Shown here: positions 54,674-64,000 of the stretch, piece by piece | Layout of the letters: the number at the start of each line of letters is the position of its first letter | Numbering within the stretch: position 1 is the stretch's first letter | Source of the DNA: Heliocidaris tuberculata | Taxonomy: Eukaryota > Echinodermata > Echinoidea > Camarodonta > Echinometridae | Assembly: GCA_025618425.1 (NCBI GenBank) | Contig: CM046837.1 | Span: forward strand, 20,108,077-20,172,076 | Direction of reading: 5' to 3' | DNA length: 64,000 nucleotides | Position numbers and translations under genes: made by a program | The notes under the pieces: model-generated | Seen by the model: the letters and a program-made list of their open reading frames with translations, nothing else | Told to the model about the DNA's origin: nothing | Databases searched by the model: none

Positions 54674-55425
54674 TCAACCAGTAGGGCCTATGTTTACAAG
54701 CGTATTGATGTTAGCGGAATTAAATTTGCGTTTGAACCTATCACCGTATACATTATTACAGCGTTCATTGTTGAGGGGTGTTTTAAGAAATAAAGGGAAG
54801 TGATCGGAAATATCAGAGATAACTATACCAACTTCAGGAAATGGCTGAACATTTGAAAAAATATTATCAATTAAGGTTGATGAAACATCTGTTACTCTAG
54901 TCGGCTTCGTTATAAGTGACATCAAAGAAAATGTTGATAGAGTATCAAGAAACTCATTTACAGATCTATTAACATCACATTGAAGAAGATCAATATTGAA
55001 ATCACCCATGATGAATATTGTTTTGTTTGCAAGGAGAGGGTTTGAAAGGATATTACGCATTTCGTTAATAAAATGATTTACATTACCTTGTGGTTGTCTG
55101 TAGACAATCCCAATTATGATATTTCTTTTGCCAGGAATTTTCAATTCTAGAAATAGAGTTTCAAGCAGTTCATTCATAATATTCAACTCTTGCTGTACTT
55201 CGTACTCATATTCCAAGGATACATAGAGTGCAACCCCACCTCCTTGTCTGGTTAATCTATTATTTGTGACAAGATTATAGCCCGGAAGAGAATAAATGGA
55301 AGATGGTTTTTTCATCTAACCAGGTTTCGGAGAGACCTATTACTGACAAATTAAAATTAAGTGTTTCAAGGAGTAAATTAAGACTGTCAAAGTTTCTATT
55401 CATACTGCGAATATTAAAATGCAGC
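54674..55425 (-). pseudogene. CR1-like LINE endonuclease domain, one frameshift
   Basis: A 213-codon minus-strand frame carries the endonuclease/exonuclease/phosphatase fold: RQGGGVALYVS, IIIGIVYRQP, MGDFNID (catalytic Asp and Asn), LIDNIFSN, and SDISDHFPLF (Ser-Asp-His). The first part, with FNIRSMN and IGLSETW (catalytic Asn and Glu), lies upstream in another frame (55425-55313), separated by a shift at the T6 run 55307-55312. All catalytic residues are present but split, and no reverse transcriptase follows. The best-preserved LINE piece in the window. Confidence 0.88.
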
Positions 55426-55582
55426 AATCATAAATCAGAACATGATTTATTCAAAAAGCGTTCAAAGAATTGAATCTCTGTAAAGTATTTGCAGTTTAAT
55501 TGTACAGTTTCATCGTTTTCATCACAGTTATATACTAAATTAGTCCGATTATCATTAGCGGAACCTATACCATTCTCCTCAT

Positions 55583-56560
55583 TTGTTTGCTCTGGTATGT
55601 CGCATATTCATGTCTATCACGGAGCAATCGTCGCATATTCATTTTTATCGACGGGGCAATAATCGATTTTTGGAGCAAATGTGGGCGGAGCAATTGTCGC
55701 AGGAGCAATTATCGCATATATTCATTTTTATCGACGGAGCAGTTGTCGCGGAGCAATTGTCGCTCGATCGGAGCAAATTTCGGCGGATCGAGCGCTTTCC
55801 ACCGGAGCTAATGTCGCCGGAGCAAATGTCGGCGGAGCAATTGTCGAGGAGCAATTTTCGAGGAGCAAATGTCACATATTCATTTCTATCTACCAGGTTT
55901 ATTGTCGCGGAGCAAATGTCGCATATTCATTTCTATCTACCGAGTTTATTGTCGCGGAGCAAATGTCGCATATTCATGTCTATCAACCGAGTTTAAATTT
56001 GTCGCGGAACAAATGTCGCATATTCATTTCTATCTACAGAGTTTATTGTCGAAGAGCAATTGTCGCATATTCATTTTTATCGACGGAGCAATAATCGATT
56101 TTTGGAGCAAATGTCGGCGGAGCAATTGTCGCAGGAGCAATTGTCGCATATGTTCATTTTTATCGACGGAGCAGTTGTCGCTCGATCGGAGCAAATGTCG
56201 ACGGATCGAGCGCTTTCCATCGGAGCTAATGTCGTCGGAGCAAATGTCGCCGGAGCAATTGTCGAGGAGCAAATGTCACATATTCATTTCAATCTATTGA
56301 GTTTATGTCGCGGAACAAATGTCGCATATTCATTTCTATCTACCGAGTTTATTGTCGCGGAGCAAATGTCGCATATTCATGTCTATCAACCGAGTTTAAA
56401 TTTGTCGCGGAGCAAATGTCGCATATTCATTTCTATCTACAGAGTTTATTGTCGAAGAGCAATTGTCGCATATTCATTTTTATCGACGGAGCAATAATCG
56501 ATTTTTGGAGCAAATGTCGGCGGAGCAATTGTCGCTGGAGCAAATGTCTGTTCCCCGTAT
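55583..56560 (+). repeat. Higher-order minisatellite of GAGCAAATGTCGC units
   Basis: Short units GGAGCAAATGTCG or GGAGCAATTGTCG alternate with CATATTCATTTCTATC and TACCGAGTTTATTGTCGCG. These assemble into a larger repeat: TAATCGATTTTTGGAGCAAA occurs at about 55659, 56091 and 56492, giving spacings near 430 and 400 bp. Frames up to 145 codons in three phases are translations of the array. Confidence 0.92.
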
Positions 56561-56745
56561 GGGCCATCGGCACTGAAAGAGTTGACAATGTTTTCACTTT
56601 CAGTTGATCAGTATGTTTCTTGAAAAAACAGTACATCCGCCTTTTGGCATGTTTGGTGCCTGGCCTACCAAAATTGATTTCTTTTCTCTTTATTTCTTAA
56701 TCCTCGAACATTTAAACTGAGAATATGACAATTAGCCATTTACAC
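56561..56745 (-). pseudogene. Tx1/L1-like LINE endonuclease start
   Basis: Minus strand reads ILSLNVRGLRNKEKRNQF, a stop, then QKADVLFFQET (catalytic Glu), and ENI before running straight into the minisatellite. This is the N-terminal part of an L1/Tx1 endonuclease, cut off at the array. Confidence 0.7.
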
Positions 56746-57323
56746 AAATTAAACATGATAGTTTAGTTCAACAGAGTTCATTTGTCCTATTAATAAAGTT
56801 CGCAGGTTTGTAAGCTAATGAGAGAACAGGTAGGAATCCTCAAGATCCTCTTTGGGTTAATTCTTTGATCTTATGAAATCTCATGAATTAAGAAATTTGT
56901 TTTTCCTTTTCTGAAATAAATTAACTTCTTTATCCCCAAGTAAAGTGCTTAATAATTAAATTAATTGAAGGAACAATCAAGGCACCCTTTTACATTTCGT
57001 CATATTTTATATAGAAGATTTAATAAAAGAAAATATCAAAGTTTTTGGAGGAAAAGATGCTCTTAAAACCCATTTTTCCTAGATGCATATTAACGATGTA
57101 AGCTTATGGAAATATAAACCGTACGGACACAATATTTATTATAGATTGACACCCTCGAAAAAAAACCCCAACAAACAAACAACAACAACAACAACATAGA
57201 ATACTTACCGGGAAGGATGTCAAAAGGGTTATAATTGATCACAAACTACTAAAAGTGACCATATTTGATTTTTGATTTCTTTATGATAATAATAAATAAT
57301 AATAATAATTCATAAAGCGCAGA

Positions 57324-57330
<7 letters not shown>
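56746..57330. other. Intergenic, no gene
   Basis: AT-rich, AACAAACAACAACAAC at 57170-57196, AATAATAATAAT near 57290. No gene. Confidence 0.4.

Positions 57331-57366
<36 letters not shown>
57331..57366. repeat. (TA)n microsatellite, left of the 57.4-kb element
   Basis: About 18 TA units; a comparable array continues at 58297-58336 beyond the element. Confidence 0.9.
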
Positions 57367-57368
<2 letters not shown>

Positions 57369-58294
57369 GTAGACTGCCGGGTTTCCGCTCACCTGCGCGA
57401 CAGGGCTTCACAGACACAACGGTCGTCTTCCACCGCTCGAGTTCCTTCAGTGCGCAATGAAGGCTGCAACTCTCTAGCCTATGGCAGCATAAACCTTGCA
57501 AGGAACATGTACACTAAAAATGGTTCACTTTCGATCGTGCGTAAAACGGAAATACGCGAATGACGTCACTATGCAGTAGTGAGTAATCCGCTAATTTATG
57601 TATGAACAAACTATTTAAAAAACATAAACCTACTCTTTAGAACGGTCAGAAAAAATTTGTAGTAAAATATGAATGTCTATTTACAAAGATATTTATGCTA
57701 CAATTCCTGAGGTTTTACCTGGTCAAATTTCTAGTGGGAATTCATATCTAAAAAAAAAAAAATATTGAGGACTAAACTCGGCCGTGCAGCCGCGTGAAAC
57801 CCCTGCCCTATTTTTGCTCATCCTGTATTATACACCCTTTTACTTATCGGGACGCCGCGGCCCGTGCATGCTAGCAGAGCTGCTAATGAGCGCAAACTCA
57901 ACTTCAACCGGACGAGTTTTTGCAGCGCGTAATATGCTAGTACACGCACGATATAAAGGCGCAATGCCAATGATTTGAAAAGAAAAGACTCTATAATATG
58001 GCTTACCAAAATATTGCTTGGAAATAATCATTAATTAGCTTGCATTTAAACCGATGTAATCTTTTTATTGCATGTGCGCCCACTAGCGAGCGGAATTAGG
58101 AAAAGGGACCGGAAAATGCTTCGCGCAGTCGGCGCAATAGAGACGGCCGCTTAGGAATTCAGGAGTACGAGTGTCATAATAAGATTCGCTAGAATTTTAG
58201 CGTCAAAATGGTGTCCATTAGTGCCTGTATAATTCTTTAAAAGTAAAATTATCAGTGAAAAACTGCAAAAGTGAGCGGAAACCAGGCAGTCTGC

Positions 58295-58296
<2 letters not shown>
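57367..58296. mobile_element. 930-bp TIR element inserted in (TA)n
   Basis: Left end CCGTAGACTGCCGGGTTTCC continuing GCTCAC; right end, inverted, CCGCAGACTGCCTGGTTTCC continuing GCTCAC (24 of 26 match). Both sides continue as (TA)n, so the TSD is TA. No transposase frame. Tc1/mariner-like by target only. Confidence 0.8.
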
Positions 58297-58336
<40 letters not shown>

Positions 58337-58338
<2 letters not shown>

Positions 58339-58750
58339 GTGTGTTGATACATACTCAGTTTGTTGTTGCTGAATCGTGTGATATAGTACATGTATAAACA
58401 AATCACGTGAGATCCCTCAGTCACTTTTCAAGTCCACATTTATTTGGGGTGGGGGTATTTTCTACACCCACCCCTCCATATCTTTTTTAAAAAATTTCTC
58501 CGACATGCGCTATACGGCGAGAATCGCTCTGGATTTTATTTCGTCAAAGGATTGGGTTGGGTAAAGGTGCAGTGTAGTTTTAGGTAAGGTTAAGGATAAA
58601 GGTTAGGGTTGGGTATGGTGTTTTGTGCTCGGTTGAAGTTTAGAATTCGATAACTAATGTACGGAATTTTCGCGAAGCAATGTTCGCCGGGGCATGCATC
58701 GTACTTTCTAAAAAGTAAATTACATATTTATTTCTAATAATTTATCTACA
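58337..58750. other. Intergenic, no gene
   Basis: GGTTAGGGTTGGG near 58601 is telomere-like but a single degenerate run. TCTACACCCACCCCTCCATA near 58472 resembles 60630-60660. Confidence 0.4.
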
Positions 58751-58752
58751 TA

Positions 58753-59669
58753 CACTCTTAAAATGTTGGGTAAATTTAGTTGGGTAACTGCTGGTTGGTT
58801 AAAAATATTCCCAATTCTGGGCTATTATTAACCAACTGGACACTCGAGTGGTGTAACCAATATTGGTCAATACTTTTTACCTAAATATTGGGCATATATT
58901 TACCAACAGTATTTGGTAATTATGGGTTGGGTACTTGTTGCCCTGTAGTTGTGTAATTTTGTCACATTTCCTTTGCCAGTTGGGTAAATTTTGTTGGGTA
59001 ACTGATGGTTGGTCAGAAATTCGCTTTTGCCCAACTTGTGGTAAATATTTTTACCCAATATTGGGGAAAACACTTATATGAATATTCATGAATTTTTAGT
59101 AGCGTATGGTTTGGGGTGGCCCGATTTACTAACTGTCACCGAATGCATAAAAAATATAAGGGGTATATAAGAGCTTGCACTAGTTTGCACTAACTGGATA
59201 GGATAGGACTAGGATAGGATAGGTTAAGATATAGGATAGGATAGCTTAAAATAGGATAGGTTAGGATTGATTAGGTTAAGACCCAGAAGGACGTAACAAG
59301 CAGATTTCATTTTTTTTTTTACCTAGGTTGGAGGAAAAAGGAAACAATAAATTGGGCAGCTGAATTTGCCCAACCACATGATATTTGTTACCAAACAGCT
59401 GAACAAATAGAGGGTTGGGCAATCCTATTGGGTAAGATTGGTTGGGCAATAATTACCCAACTGAGAATATAACCAACAGTTGGGCAATTGTTGAGTTGGG
59501 TAAAATCTAATGGGTCACCAACTGATGGGCAATTTAATTTACCCAACAACATAGTAAATGGATTGCCCAACATCAGTTGGGCAAATTTTAACCAAAAGTT
59601 GTGTGGACAGTATGTTGCCCAGTGTTGGTTAAAAATTGGGCATTTTTTTGCCCAACTTTTTTAAGAGTG
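58753..59669. mobile_element. 917-bp TIR element rich in TTGGGTAA
   Basis: Ends CACTCTTAAAA and, inverted, CACTCTTAAAAAAG, between TA dinucleotides (58751-58752, 59670-59671). TTGGGTAA/TTACCCAA and TTGGGCAA phrases recur in both orientations throughout. The middle (59190-59280) is a GGATA/TAGGA pentamer array. Non-coding. Confidence 0.75.
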
Positions 59670-59671
59670 TA

Positions 59672-60089
59672 CGGGACTAGAGATCGTAAATCGAATACGT
59701 TATTTTTAATAGTCATGTGAATCTACTTGAAAAAAAAAAGAAAAAAAATATCATCTTGACAGCATTTAAATTTCGTGCTTTTTTTCTAATCAAGTCTGAG
59801 GGTGACAATTCGTAGGAAGTTTTGTACCTAGTAAATTCTCCCCTTCATTTACACTTTCATTATTTGTCTTAAGGGTGGTGAAAACATATGAGTATTTCCT
59901 TTTTCAAGTAATAATACCAACCATGATCATTTTTACAATGTTCGTGGCTCTTATATTCACCTCCCGTGTATGCGCGTGGGAAGAGCTATGCAGATTCCTA
60001 CCTTAACACTTCAATAGGGTACCCATGATATAAAAGAGAACATAAACAAATTAGGATTAGAGTTAACTCTAGTCCTGCTTACAAGAAAG
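59672..60089. other. Intergenic, no gene
   Basis: Nothing recognised. Confidence 0.35.
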
Positions 60090-61022
60090 TCGTTTAAGGA
60101 AAATATAAAGTTTTATCTCGTGCTACTCCTCAACACGCCCAAAAATTTAAGTAACATGTCATCAAGATCATTTTCCAAACATATTCTCTCCATCAAACAC
60201 ATTTACCTCCTCGAAATCTAGATAATGGATCATTGTTTACCAATCACGCAGTCTTATAGCTAATTTAAGGCGTAGCTCTCACTGAAAATTAAGATTTGAA
60301 AAAAGTTTCGTTCAATTCGATGGCAGTTAGAATAAACTGTATTCTGTTTATTCGTCTCAGTTTTGGTCGTCCAACTGCCAATGACTTGGATACGGACAGG
60401 ACTATGCTCGGTATCAGTACAGGTTTCTTGGCACCACGTACACTATGACGTATATGAGCAATTATCCTTATTACATATGGTACCACCAAAGTTGTTCATT
60501 AGAAACACGGCGATATGATGATCAAAATAAACATCATATGTCACAAACCAGGTGAGATGTTTGAAATATATTGATGCTTTTGAAAGAAAGATAATGTTTT
60601 TTTTTAACTGGATCACTATGGATATTTTCTATACTCACCCTTCCATATCCTCCCCCCTTTTCTTTGCTCCGACATAAGCTACGATATGGAGCTAATTTTT
60701 CTATTTTGTATTTCGGGTTACTAACATATATGTCCGCACAGGGGTTCTTTTTCACTTGCACGGCCGCCACCTATCATTTTTCTACATCTGTGCCATGCAT
60801 GTGGACATTCACTGTATCTTTCAATCTTCAAAAATAAAGTTTGACATCGTGCTAATCCTCAATACCCTCAAGAATTCAAGTAACAAATTATCGAGATCCT
60901 TTTCTAAACATTTTCTCTCCATCAAACATTTTCCTCCTCGAAATCTAAAAAATCCATCGTTGTTTCCCAATTATGAAGTATTATAGCTAAGTAAATTTTA
61001 AGGCATAGTTCTCACTGAAATT
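60090..61022 (+). repeat. Local duplication, units near 60095 and 60830
   Basis: AAATATAAAGTTTTATCTCG...TCTCTCCATCAAACACATTT...AGGCGTAGCTCTCACTGAAA (60095-60290) recurs as AAATAAAGTTTGACATCG...TCTCTCCATCAAACATTTTC...AGGCATAGTTCTCACTGAAA (60830-61018). The exon-like unit sits directly after the first copy; after the second, different sequence begins. Confidence 0.8.
60300..60552 (+). repeat. Exon-like dispersed unit, copy C
   Basis: Best-preserved copy. One frame, with a single stop, reads LGYGQDYARYQYRFLGTTY then YYIWYHQSCSLETRRYDDQN and ends ACAAACCAG with the donor GTGAGATG at 60552-60559. Aromatic-rich with a C..LGY.Q pattern. The family is not recognised; SRCR-like spacing was considered but is not convincing. 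Confidence 0.5.
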
Positions 61023-62619
61023 ACACACTCTAAAAAGAGAAGTAAAATTTTGCTGAGCAAAACCGTTGTTTACAAATGGTGGGTAAAGATTTACCCAAGC
61101 TTATGTCAAACACGAATTTCCGATAACAGTTTCAATTGTCTCATTTCAGTGCACCCTTGTTAGATAGAAAAAACAGGAAGGACGGCGGTTAATATTTAAC
61201 AAAGTGTTGGTAAAACGCGTTATCTCCACTTGTGACTCCGAGAAAAAAAAAAAAAAATTGGCCTCGAGTTTATGAAAGGACAAGAAGTCATGAAATGCAT
61301 ATTAGCTGGAGCAAACTTCACTTAGTAGGGGTCACGCTTCCCCGTGTTTGGCTTCTTTAATAGTAACGCTCTAAGTCTCTCTGTGGTCGCGTATAATACA
61401 TGACCCTATGAAGAAATTCTGGGTGTACGAACATATCATGTAAAATGTTACCGATTTATTCAAAAAGCGGCATGGTCAAACTAAACAAGTACCGAATGGT
61501 ACAGAATACGGCGTGAGAGCAAAAAGTAAAAGAAAAATGAATATGCCCCTTTTACACTTGCTACATTTTTGTCCCGCACAGGCCCGCATTATTGCGTACT
61601 AGTCCGTGCCATTGAGTGGTCATCGCCGAGTAGGGGGTCAAGTCTGATTCACGAACATTTTACGCCAGGTTTACGCCAAATTTAATCATTGTTCACGCAT
61701 CATTTCGTCATTCATTTTCACGATTGTTCGGGATCAACTGGATTAGTACAATGTCTCCTTTTCGTGTTTTTTTTTTTTTTTTTAATCTCTTGATAGAGAC
61801 TGCTAGGAATGACAAATTAACCATGAGCTGAAGGATAAAACAAATCCCAGAAATTGTTTAGTTTATTTCCGATGCAGTACATTGTGCCATTCATAATCGG
61901 ATATATTTAATTTACACTAATCATTACAGTCTTGGAATTGGCAACGCAGTGTAAAATAAATAGGCTCATGCAGTCACTATTCTGGTGTACAGACAATTTT
62001 TCTGTTAAATTCTGCCATTTTCATTCACCCTGGTTCATTTAATAAACAATTTTTTTTTTCAAACTGTGTGGGAGTGAAATAAGATTAACTGCTGCCAATT
62101 TAAGGAGGGAAAGCTGATTAAGATTTCTTACGTAGAGATCAGTCGAAAAGACCACATGTTTTGATCACATGTTCTACATGCGTAGACTTATATGCGCATG
62201 TTATGGAGTATGCGCAGATTTGAGCAACTTATTCGTGAACTAGGCTAGTCGTGAGCTCGGCCGTCACATGGCAAAAGGGTGTATCTGAAAATTTTGACTT
62301 TTTTCAGGTTTTTGCATGTGGGGGGGGGTTCAATGTTGATCTTTTTATTTATCAAACTCTCATGATTGCAGAACAATTCCTTTTTAAGATAGCATGGGCT
62401 ATCTACAGCCTTTTTATCAAATTTGCTCAATCGTTTCATATTGATACCTTTTGTCTCATTGACCAAAACCCCCTAGCGTCCGATGGAAACAGTGCAATGT
62501 TGTAGACAATGGGATTTCACAAAAACAGTGATAAAAAGTCCAATTCTCATTTAAACAAAGAGCACATTCACCCGAATAATATTTGATGCTTTATCCATCA
62601 ATGGACCCTTCATGTCCTA
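61023..62619. other. Intergenic, no gene
   Basis: A CACTCTAAAAA motif at 61026 could be an element end, without partner. A runs near 61240 and T runs near 61768. No coding motif. Confidence 0.4.
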
Positions 62620-62875
62620 TCCCCCCCCCCCCCCACTCAGTATTATTTAGGGTACGCGTATACTCGTTCGTTCCCTCCCTTCGAAAGCACCCCCCTATCT
62701 CAGGTCGGCCAAAATTTCTGAACCCCCCCCCCCCCTTTCGCGGGCTTTTCGCGGGCTTTTCCTGCCTTGGAGACCCCCTAAATACGGAACACTGCTCAAT
62801 GTACCCCCTATCTCAGGTGAGCTCTCATTCCAACCCCATATCTCAGGACAGACAACCCCCCCCCCCCCCCCCCAG
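62620..62875. repeat. C-run repeat with TATCTCAGG phrases
   Basis: C runs at 62620-62635, 62725-62736 and 62857-62873 alternate with CCTATCTCAGGT phrases (three copies), a degenerate tandem repeat. Confidence 0.7.
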
Positions 62876-62924
62876 TGGCAGATCCATTTTATGATGGAGG
62901 GGGCCAAATATTAACAAAAATTTT

Positions 62925-63115
62925 TGACAAGCAAAAACAACAACAAAAAAAGGTCATCAGCATTTTGAGTGTCTCTTTTTACCTCGAAAAAATTCTGACA
63001 AGCAAAAAAAAAAAAAAATGGTCATCAGCATTTTGGGGGTCCCTTTTTACTCCAAAAATCTCTGACAAGCTAAAAAAAAAAAAAAAAGGGTCAGCATTAC
63101 TTTCCCAGGGGAGCC
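62925..63115 (+). repeat. Tandem repeat of about 65-70 bp, CTGACAAGC family
   Basis: Three units of TGACAAGCAAAA, A run, GGTCATCAGCATTTTG, GGGTCCCTTTTTACTCC and AAAAATCTC. Related scraps occur at 4860-4950, 6780-6840 and 37790-37835. Confidence 0.85.
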
Positions 63116-63508
63116 CCCCCCCTCCCCCTCCCCCCCCCCTAATATCAGGTCAGGTAAGCTGTCATTACGATTCCAAGTACAATACCTTAGCCTTAGGAGA
63201 GATTTTTTTATGTTAAAAAGAGGATCTCAGAACTCAATGGCGTCATAAGAAATTTCTATATTATAAGGAATTTAAGAATGTAGGCCTATATGAGCTTTGG
63301 TGGTATCAATGATAGTTTGTAAGCTATACCATTTAATAAATTATCCCCGGCGACTTTCTATAGATCTAGTTTGCCTGGTACGTACGGTAGATCGTGGTGT
63401 ACATATTATACAAAACTGTATATCAGTCCCACACATTCATTTTCAAGGGTGTAGGAAAATGAGTTAGAAAGTGTTAATTTCGCAAGCAAACTACCGGGCA
63501 AACTACTC
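63116..63508. other. Intron-like or intergenic, no gene
   Basis: C runs to about 63139, then unremarkable sequence leading up to the minus-strand exon's donor side. Confidence 0.35.
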
Positions 63509-63510
63509 AC

Positions 63511-63678
63511 CTGAATGTGAGACCCTGTGAGCCACAGGTAGGCAGCCACAATATCCACAACGATGAGACTCAGGGTCTTGCTCAAAGTCGTCGCAATTTT
63601 GACATTTTTGGCAGGTTCCGGGATTTGATCAATTTTTCTATGACTTTTAAAATATTTTATAACCCCCTTTTTAAATTT
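63511..63678 (-). CDS. Candidate internal exon, 56 codons, membrane segment
   Basis: On the minus strand a long CT tract (TTTTTCTCTCTCTCTC) and CCTGAG precede an open frame of exactly 56 codons that ends CACATTCAG and the near-consensus donor GTGAGTAG. Both boundaries are phase 0. The peptide begins KFKKGVIKYFKSHRKIDQIP and contains TLSKTLSLIVVDIVAAYLWL, a likely membrane helix, then TGSHIQ. No transposon family fits. It may be one exon of a host membrane-protein gene lying mostly outside the window; I do not recognise the protein. Confidence 0.5.
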
Positions 63679-64000
63679 CTCAGGAGAAAGAGAGAGAGAG
63701 AGAGAGAAAAAAAAAAACAACCCTTTTTAAAAGAAATCTCCGGGTGAAAAGTCAAATACACCCCCCACCGTACCTGTCCTATCATGTTTTTTAACAAGCC
63801 AAAGCATAAGCTATGAATATTCATGAGTGTAGCGTGGGCGAGTCCACTATTGACAGAGGGTTGAAGTCATGCATGAAGCAATCTGAACGCAATTAATATC
63901 AGCAAATTTTATGAAGGCAACAAATAATATCATCACACAGAATTACGAATATTAAAGTGATACTGTACTGTACTGTAGAGTAGGCGCTCCAACGCCTAAA
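63679..64000. other. Putative intron and flank, no gene
   Basis: (GA)n at 63690-63706 forms the polypyrimidine tract of the exon above on the other strand; nothing else recognised to the window end. Confidence 0.35.

Noticed and set aside
55583..56636. Frames of 67-145 codons in three phases, apparently containing repeated AEQMSHIHFY peptides
   Set aside because: Multiple phases and both strands are open because the DNA is a minisatellite; no protein family is recognisable.
58590..58625. Telomere-like GGTTAGGGTTGGG
   Set aside because: A single degenerate run without a (TTAGGG)n array.
60300..60552. SRCR domain in the exon-like unit (LGYGQ pattern)
   Set aside because: The expected Cys spacing and later SRCR motifs are missing, and the frame has a stop just before LGYGQ.
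1..64000. tRNA, rRNA, CRISPR array or bacterial contamination
   Set aside because: No cloverleaf or rRNA core was recognised by eye. Repeats are minisatellites, not spacer arrays. Introns and eukaryotic transposons throughout exclude a bacterial source.

Overview
This window is eukaryotic, intron-bearing, AT-rich and dominated by transposable elements and simple repeats. The mix suggests a marine invertebrate, most likely a deuterostome and plausibly an echinoderm of sea-urchin type: CR1-like and Tx1/L1-like LINEs, Ty3/gypsy and DIRS retroelements, many foldback MITEs, THAP domains, a P2X7-C-terminal-like ('ballast') domain, and dozens of long G or C runs. The species is inference; amphioxus or hemichordate cannot be excluded. 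No prokaryotic operon, CRISPR array, rRNA or convincing tRNA was seen.

Layout. 0-5 kb: a hAT-like MITE with a perfect 8-bp target-site duplication (TSD), decayed LINE pieces and an AT-rich tandem repeat. 7-8 kb: a GC-rich minisatellite and a PIF/Harbinger-like MITE. 9.6-12.6 kb: a 3.0-kb element with TTAA TSDs and terminal inverted repeats (TIRs) that carries a THAP fragment on + and a spliced P2X7-C-like gene on -, facing each other. 13.6-15.3 kb: the minisatellite again in opposite orientation, a small MITE, and a tandem repeat loaded with nuclear-receptor-type half-sites. 16.7-17.1 kb: a second TTAA element. 18.3-18.95 kb: a second THAP/P2X7-C-like convergent pair. 20.1-24.5 kb: a young LTR retrotransposon (1003-bp LTRs, about a dozen differences) that keeps gag and protease only. 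26-29.7 kb: a decayed gypsy element on -, interrupted by a 590-bp MITE. 30-31.6 kb: a decayed DIRS RT/RNase H and start of tyrosine recombinase. 31.9-32.2 kb: an inverted second copy of the first MITE. 36-39.7 kb: foldbacks and a LINE split by a TTAA MITE. 41-45.6 kb: dispersed repeats and a 1.2-kb element with 34-bp TIRs. 48-53 kb: several MITEs and a Tc1/mariner helix-turn-helix remnant. 54.7-56.7 kb: two LINE endonuclease remnants around a 1-kb higher-order minisatellite. 57-61 kb: two further TIR elements and a local duplication. 63.5 kb: one exon-like frame with good splice signals.

The most interesting feature is the repeated pairing of a THAP domain with a P2X7-C-like cysteine-rich domain in convergent orientation, once clearly inside a TTAA-flanked transposon. 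This suggests the 'ballast' domain can travel as transposon cargo. Almost everything else coding is a broken retroelement. The only candidate host-gene pieces are the 63.5-kb exon and a three-copy exon-like unit at 25.4, 33.9 and 60.3 kb.
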